Assembly: GCF_035594125.1 (NCBI RefSeq)
Contig: NC_087183.1
Span: forward strand, 6,043,368 to 6,107,367
Length of the DNA: 64,000 nucleotides
From: Scylla paramamosain
Lineage: Eukaryota > Arthropoda > Malacostraca > Decapoda > Portunidae
Reading direction: 5' to 3'
The notes under the pieces are model-generated. The model searched no databases and had not been told where the DNA came from. It saw nothing but the letters and a program-made list of their open reading frames with translations. Position 1 is the first letter of the stretch; each line of letters starts with the position of its first letter. The position numbers and the translations under genes are program-made. This document shows, piece after piece, positions 60,024-64,000 of the stretch.

Positions 60024-61728
60024 GTACGGTTAGCACAGCGCCACACTTGTTGCAGTGAAAGAGTGTTTCAGGCCGCCCGTTGAGTTCCCGTGTCTTCTTA
60101 GTCGTGTCTGCCTCTGGGGATGAGGATTCACCCTCGTCCTCGTCTATGGCGTCTTGCAGGGCGACGCTCTTGAGGTCCGGGGTGAAGATGCCCTCGTCCA
60201 CACTCCGAGAACGGCCGCGTGATGGACTGAACGCCTCGTCAGTCTGAACGCCTGAAGAGGAAGGTGTGGTGTGTCACGCGAGGAACATTAGGGAGCATTT
60301 AGACAAACATAACTTCGTAAATCAGTCACAGCGTGACTTCACGAAGGTCTTGCCTTACGGATTTGCTGAGTTTTTACAGGAAAGTTTACGAGGCGGCAGA
60401 TAATGGAGATAATTATGATATCCTATACCTGGACGTTAGTAAGGCATTCCACAAGGTACTCCATCAAAGGCTCTTCAGAAAGGTTAGGGCACATGGGATA
60501 GACGGGAAGGTGTAAGGTTTGATAATGTTGTGGTTAGGCAACAGGCGACAGAGTTGTAATAAACGGCTCTAAATCCGAGTAGGGTCAAGTTATTAGTGGG
60601 GTGCCACAGGGATAAGTTTTAGTAACATTGCTGTTTTAATATATATGAATGACCTAGATAGTGAGATCAATAGTAATATTAGTAAATTTGCGGATGACAC
60701 AAAGATAGGTAGGTCAATTAGGTCAGATTCAGATTCCATTGCCTTGCAGGCAGACTTTAATATTTAATATTAGCAAATGCAAAGCGCTCAGCGTAAGTAG
60801 GAAAAACCCACACAATAGCTACACCATAAACAACGAAGCTTTGGTAAGTTCAGGAAACGAAAAAGATTTAGGAGTTATAGTTAGCTTTAATATCCGTCTA
60901 AGATAACAATGTATAGAGGCCAGAAATAAAGCAAATCGGTTATTAGATTAATTTTTAGGAGTGTTAAAAGTAGAAATCCAGAAGTAATATTAAATTTATA
61001 TTTGAGCGCTGGTCAGACCTCATCTAGACAGTTCTGGTCTTCATATTACAGGAAAGATATAGGTCTATTAGAATCAGTACAAAAGAGAATGACTAAAAGG
61101 ATACAGGGGATAAGGGGTATTCCTTACGAAACGAGACTGAAGCTATTAAATTTACATCCCTTAGAGAGGCGTAGGTTAAGAAGGGATCTGATAGAAGTCT
61201 TTAAGTGGTATAGGGGGTATAACAAAGGTGACGTAAACAAAATTCTCAGGATCAGTAATCAGGTAGAACAAGGAATAATGGGTTCAAACTTGAAAAATTC
61301 AGGTTCAAGAAAAAAAAAAAAAAAAAAAAAAGGAATTGGTTCTCAAACAGAATTGTAGATGAATGGAATGGACTCAGTAATCAGATTGCTAGTGTTGAGT
61401 CATTAGGGATCTTTAACAGATTAGACAAATTTACAGATGGAGATGATAGGTGGAATTAGGTAGGTATGTTTCATACAGCGACTGCCACGTGTAGGTCTGG
61501 TGGCTTCTTGCAACTTCTCTTAATTTCTTATGTTCTTATGTTAACTAATTCTCTCTCTCTCTCTCTCACCCGTGTCGTGGCAGTCGGGCTGCTCCATGCT
61601 GTTCTCCCTCATAGTGGGCATGTCGGATGGCCGCGCGGACTGCACCAGGGTCGTCACCAAATCCATGCGGGAGTCCAGAGAGTACTGCTTGCCCGCCATC
61701 AACATCCCGCGGATACGGCGACGCATGG
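60019..61728 (-). CDS. 3' end of an unidentified gene (last two exons, 130 residues)
   Basis: Minus-strand exons 61728-61570 (acceptor CCGGCCAG, donor ACGG|GTGAGAG) and 60251-60019 (acceptor CCTTCCTCTTCAG, TAA at 60019-60021) join in frame. The first exon enters with 2 nt of a split codon, then reads MRRRIRGMLMAGKQYSLDSR, ARPSDMPTMRENSMEQPDC; the second gives VQTDEAFSPSRGRSRSVDEG, an acidic DEDEGESSSPEAD stretch and ends HCNKCGAVLTVQ. It is GC-rich, charged, Ser-rich and probably cytoplasmic or signalling-related, with a C-terminal Cys pair (CNKC). I do not recognise the family. Upstream exons lie beyond 61728, possibly outside the window. The ATG in the first exon could alternatively be the start codon. 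The intron holds an antisense LINE remnant. Confidence 0.6.
60270..61545 (+). mobile_element. Degenerate CR1/Jockey-like LINE remnant inside an intron of the partial gene
   Basis: RT pieces occur in order on the plus strand: SRRSCLTDLLSFYRKVYEA and YDILYLDVSKAFHKVLHQRL (60333-60515); a SGVPQG-like block near 60595; KFADDTKIGRS (the FADD catalytic box) near 60690; CKALSVSRKNPHN near 60780; and a C-terminal RMTKRIQGIRGIPYETRLKL / RRRLRRDLIEVFKWYRGYNK region (61002-61358). It ends in TTATGTTCTTATGTT direct repeats, a tail type known from CR1-like elements. Frameshifts and an A-run make it inactive. It is opposite in orientation to the host gene. Confidence 0.8.
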
Positions 61729-61765
61729 CTGGCCGGGCACGCGGGAGGAGGAAAAATGTTTACTC

Positions 61766-62078
61766 ATGTTGGTGAGTAAATGTTCTGTTGATCCTTTAAC
61801 TCTTATAGTATTTTTATTTTTTTATTTTTTTTATTATTGACATTCAGAGCATTGTAAAATATCTTTTGTTTTATGTAAGAGAGGGGATGGCCAAGGACAA
61901 CATAAAGAGTGTAAAGAAATGCTCAGTGAGAGTGCCAGTCCCAAAAGAAAGATCAAAAGGATCATCCAGAATTGAAGAAGTGTCTTGTTTCTTGTTTAAT
62001 GATGTTGGCACGTAAATGTTCTGTTGATTCTTCAATTGCTATGTTTGTTTTTTATTAACATTCAGAGTAAAGTAAAAA
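61766..62078. repeat. Direct repeat of about 80 bp flanking a LINE tail
   Basis: TGAGTAAATGTTCTGTTGAT...GACATTCAGAG (61772-61850) and ACGTAAATGTTCTGTTGATT...AACATTCAGAGTAAAG (62010-62072) are diverged direct copies on either side of the LINE fragment at 61870-61993. Confidence 0.6.
61870..61993 (-). mobile_element. 3' tail fragment of a family A LINE
   Basis: The minus strand reads CAAGACACTTCTTCAAT, then a GGGACTGGCACTCTCACTGA block, GTTGTCCTTGGCCATCCC and CTTACATAAAAC, matching the end of the intact copy's ORF and its 3' UTR. Strongly 5' truncated. Confidence 0.75.
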
Positions 62079-62127
62079 AGTACTTGGTCACACAGAAAAC
62101 GAGAGAATTTGAAGTTATTTTTTATTT

Positions 62128-62156
62128 ATTATTATTATTTTTATTATTATTATTAA

Positions 62157-62193
<37 letters not shown>

Positions 62194-62195
62194 TT
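62128..62195. repeat. (ATT)n microsatellite
   Basis: ATT units with minor interruptions. No gene is seen between 61994 and 62790. Confidence 0.9.
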
Positions 62196-62789
62196 AGCGC
62201 CTAAGAGAGTACAGTATAGAAATAAGTGATTAAGAAGTTGAAGGAGATTATGAGGATAAACTGTTTAGCATTATAAGAGTTAATTAAATGATGCGAGTCG
62301 GCTGACAACATTAAGAGAAATTAAAGAGCCTGGTGCTGCATTTCCAGCGTATTTTTCTTTTCTTATGTACATTTGGATAAAAAAATGATGTGTTTAATTT
62401 AAAAGGAAATCAAGGACAAGAATTATGGTACTGTCGCATATTAGAAAAGAAAGGAAAATTTTAAGATACAGAGAGTTTCATTGTCAATCGAGCTACATGG
62501 ACTAGGATGCAATACGTCTATTTCCTTAATCCTAGCCTTTGCTAAATTTCCCTAAAGATATCTGATTCTTCCCTTTCTTAGACTTCCTCCATTGTCTTCA
62601 AGAAAATTTCCAGTCTTTCATACCTCCTTTTCTAAAATAAACTTCACTAACTTCAAACTTCTTTCAACGTCTTTCATTCCTCCTGTTCTTAAAATAAACT
62701 TCATCCACCACCTTCAAAGCTTCTTCCAATGTCTTCAATTCTTTCCTTTCCTAAGCCTCCTTCAACGTCTACAACTTCTCCCTTCACCA

Positions 62790-64000
62790 CACCTGCCGAA
62801 ACGATAATTACTCCCAGTGAGGTCTAAAGCACTGTTCAGGGGGTGCTGTGAACTTATCATTAAACCCAGCTGTGACCTCACTGAACGTTTCCCTTTGTGT
62901 CTCACAACACAAGGGGGCAGTCACAGCCTGCCCTCTAAAGACAACTCTTTTCCTCCACACAAAACTACAAGCACCTAATAACACACACACCCTTCACTCA
63001 AAAATTTTAAAATCATCATGGCGACTCCTACACCAGCCTCGGAGTCCCCATCTGGGGAGGGGACCATAAATGTCCCCAGGTCGGACTGCCTTTCTGTCGA
63101 CGACCCTAAGTGTCTTGACACCCCGCTCAACTTTTTCTTCATTAACTTCTGCAACATTCGCGGTCTAAGATCTAATTTTCAATCTGTAGAACACTACCTC
63201 TCCTCTTCTAAAGCTCATCTTCTTTTCCTCACTGAAACTCAGGTGTCTGAGGCAACTGACAGTAGCCCCTTTTCTGTTCCCTCCTACTTTTTCTATCCTC
63301 ATTTTCGATCCAAAGCTGGATGCTGCGTTTATGTGCTCAATGACTTAACCTGCTCTCGTGCCCACGCTCTTGAATCTTCCGAGTTTTCCACCATCTGGCT
63401 ACGACTACAGAGTCACTCTCATACTAAATTTATCTGTGCTGTATACCTCTCACCTAACTCCTCTGACTATAAGAAATTCTTTGACTACTTAACTTCCAAA
63501 GTGGAGCACATTCTGACCCTCTTCCCTTTCGCAGAGATCTCCATTCTTGGAGACTTCAGTGTTCACCACCAGCTTTGGCTTTCCTCTCCCTTCACTGACC
63601 ATCCTGGTGAACTAGCCTACAACTTTGCTATCCTCCATGACCTAGAGCAATTGGTGCAACACCCTACTCGTATTCCTGACCGTCTTGGAGATACGCCCAA
63701 CATTCTTGACCTTTTCCTGACCTCTAATCCTTCTGCTTATGCTGTCACCCTTTCTTCTCCGTTGGGCTCCTCCGATCACAATCTCATATCTTTATCTTGT
63801 CCTATTGCTCCAATCCCTCCTCAGGATCCCCCTAAGCGAAGGTGCCTCTGGCGTTTTGCCTCTGCTAGTTGGGGGGATCTGAGGAGGTATTTTGCTGATT
63901 TTCCTTGGAATGACTACTGCTTCCGTGTCAGAGACCCGTCTTTGTGTGCTGAACGCATAACAGAGGTAATAGTCTGGCATGGAGGCGTACATTCCTCACT
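62790..64000 (+). mobile_element. 5' part of a second long family A LINE copy, cut by the window end
   Basis: It starts with the family A 5' end (ACACCTGCCGAAACGATAAT) and 5' UTR. The coding frame begins at 63018 and covers the endonuclease domain. It is about 97% alike to the intact copy by eye. The rest lies beyond 64000. Confidence 0.88.
63018..64000 (+). pseudogene. LINE EN-RT ORF, defective copy (endonuclease part)
   Basis: ATG GCG ACT CCT at 63018 opens the same protein as the intact copy: [17 protein letters not shown] and SSDHNLISL are kept. Two lesions separate it from the intact copy. The Asn of the GDFN catalytic motif is Ser (AGT at 63558-63560, giving GDFSVHH), and a 2-bp loss near 63972 (GTGTCT to GTCT) shifts the frame. 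The copy is therefore expected to be unable to make a functional protein. Confidence 0.85.

Overview
The window looks like nuclear DNA of an arthropod, most likely a decapod crustacean (a crab-like genome). Genes have small exons with GT-AG introns. More than 25 long microsatellites (AC, AG, AT, ATT, AAG classes) interrupt the sequence. Non-LTR retrotransposons of at least two families are frequent, and degenerate CCTAAC-rich blocks are present. The species assignment is inferred from overall character only; no rRNA or mitochondrial marker is present. There is no CRISPR array, operon or prokaryotic feature.

Four protein-coding loci can be supported. (1) A complete SRSF3/Rbp1-type SR splicing factor (+; coding exons 8189-14159; 157 aa). 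All its coding introns are in phase 2, and its internal exons are 108, 84 and 24 nt. (2) A complete LanC-like (LANCL) glutathione transferase-type gene (-; 20631-16918; 7 exons; 412 aa) with its three zinc ligands. (3) A very large Ser/Arg-repeat nuclear protein (+; 21485-33139; about 1833 aa), most of it in one 4750-nt exon. (4) The 3' end of an unidentified gene (-; 61728-60019), whose last intron is almost filled by an antisense LINE remnant. Loci 1 and 2 converge; loci 2 and 3 diverge from an 853-bp interval that contains a long AT microsatellite. Two of the three identifiable genes act in, or look like they act in, pre-mRNA splicing.

Layout. 1-5.4 kb: LINE debris. 5.4-16 kb: SR factor gene, with a foldback element and a LINE tail near or inside it. 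16.9-20.6 kb: LANCL. 21.5-34.7 kb: SR-repeat gene, whose first intron holds a two-copy tandem repeat, a CCTAAC-rich minisatellite and a tRNA-like SINE. 34.7-45 kb: gene-poor, AT-rich DNA with microsatellites and one possible orphan exon. 45.1-46.3 kb: broken LINE pieces in convergent orientation. 47.1-49.5 kb: a GAA-rich minisatellite. 50.4-53.7 kb: a full-length, uninterrupted LINE (here called family A) with endonuclease and reverse transcriptase. 54.1-54.8 kb: a second GAA-rich minisatellite and an ORF-less, internally deleted derivative of family A. 55-60 kb: gene-poor. 60-61.7 kb: partial gene. 62.8 kb to the end: the 5' third of another family A copy, mutated and cut by the window edge.

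The most distinctive observations are three. The three family A structures (intact master, defective copy, and ORF-less derivative joining both ends) lie within 13 kb. The SR factor gene has only frame-preserving cassette exons, plus two unannotated candidate exons in the same phase. A 340-bp foldback element is embedded between compound microsatellites.
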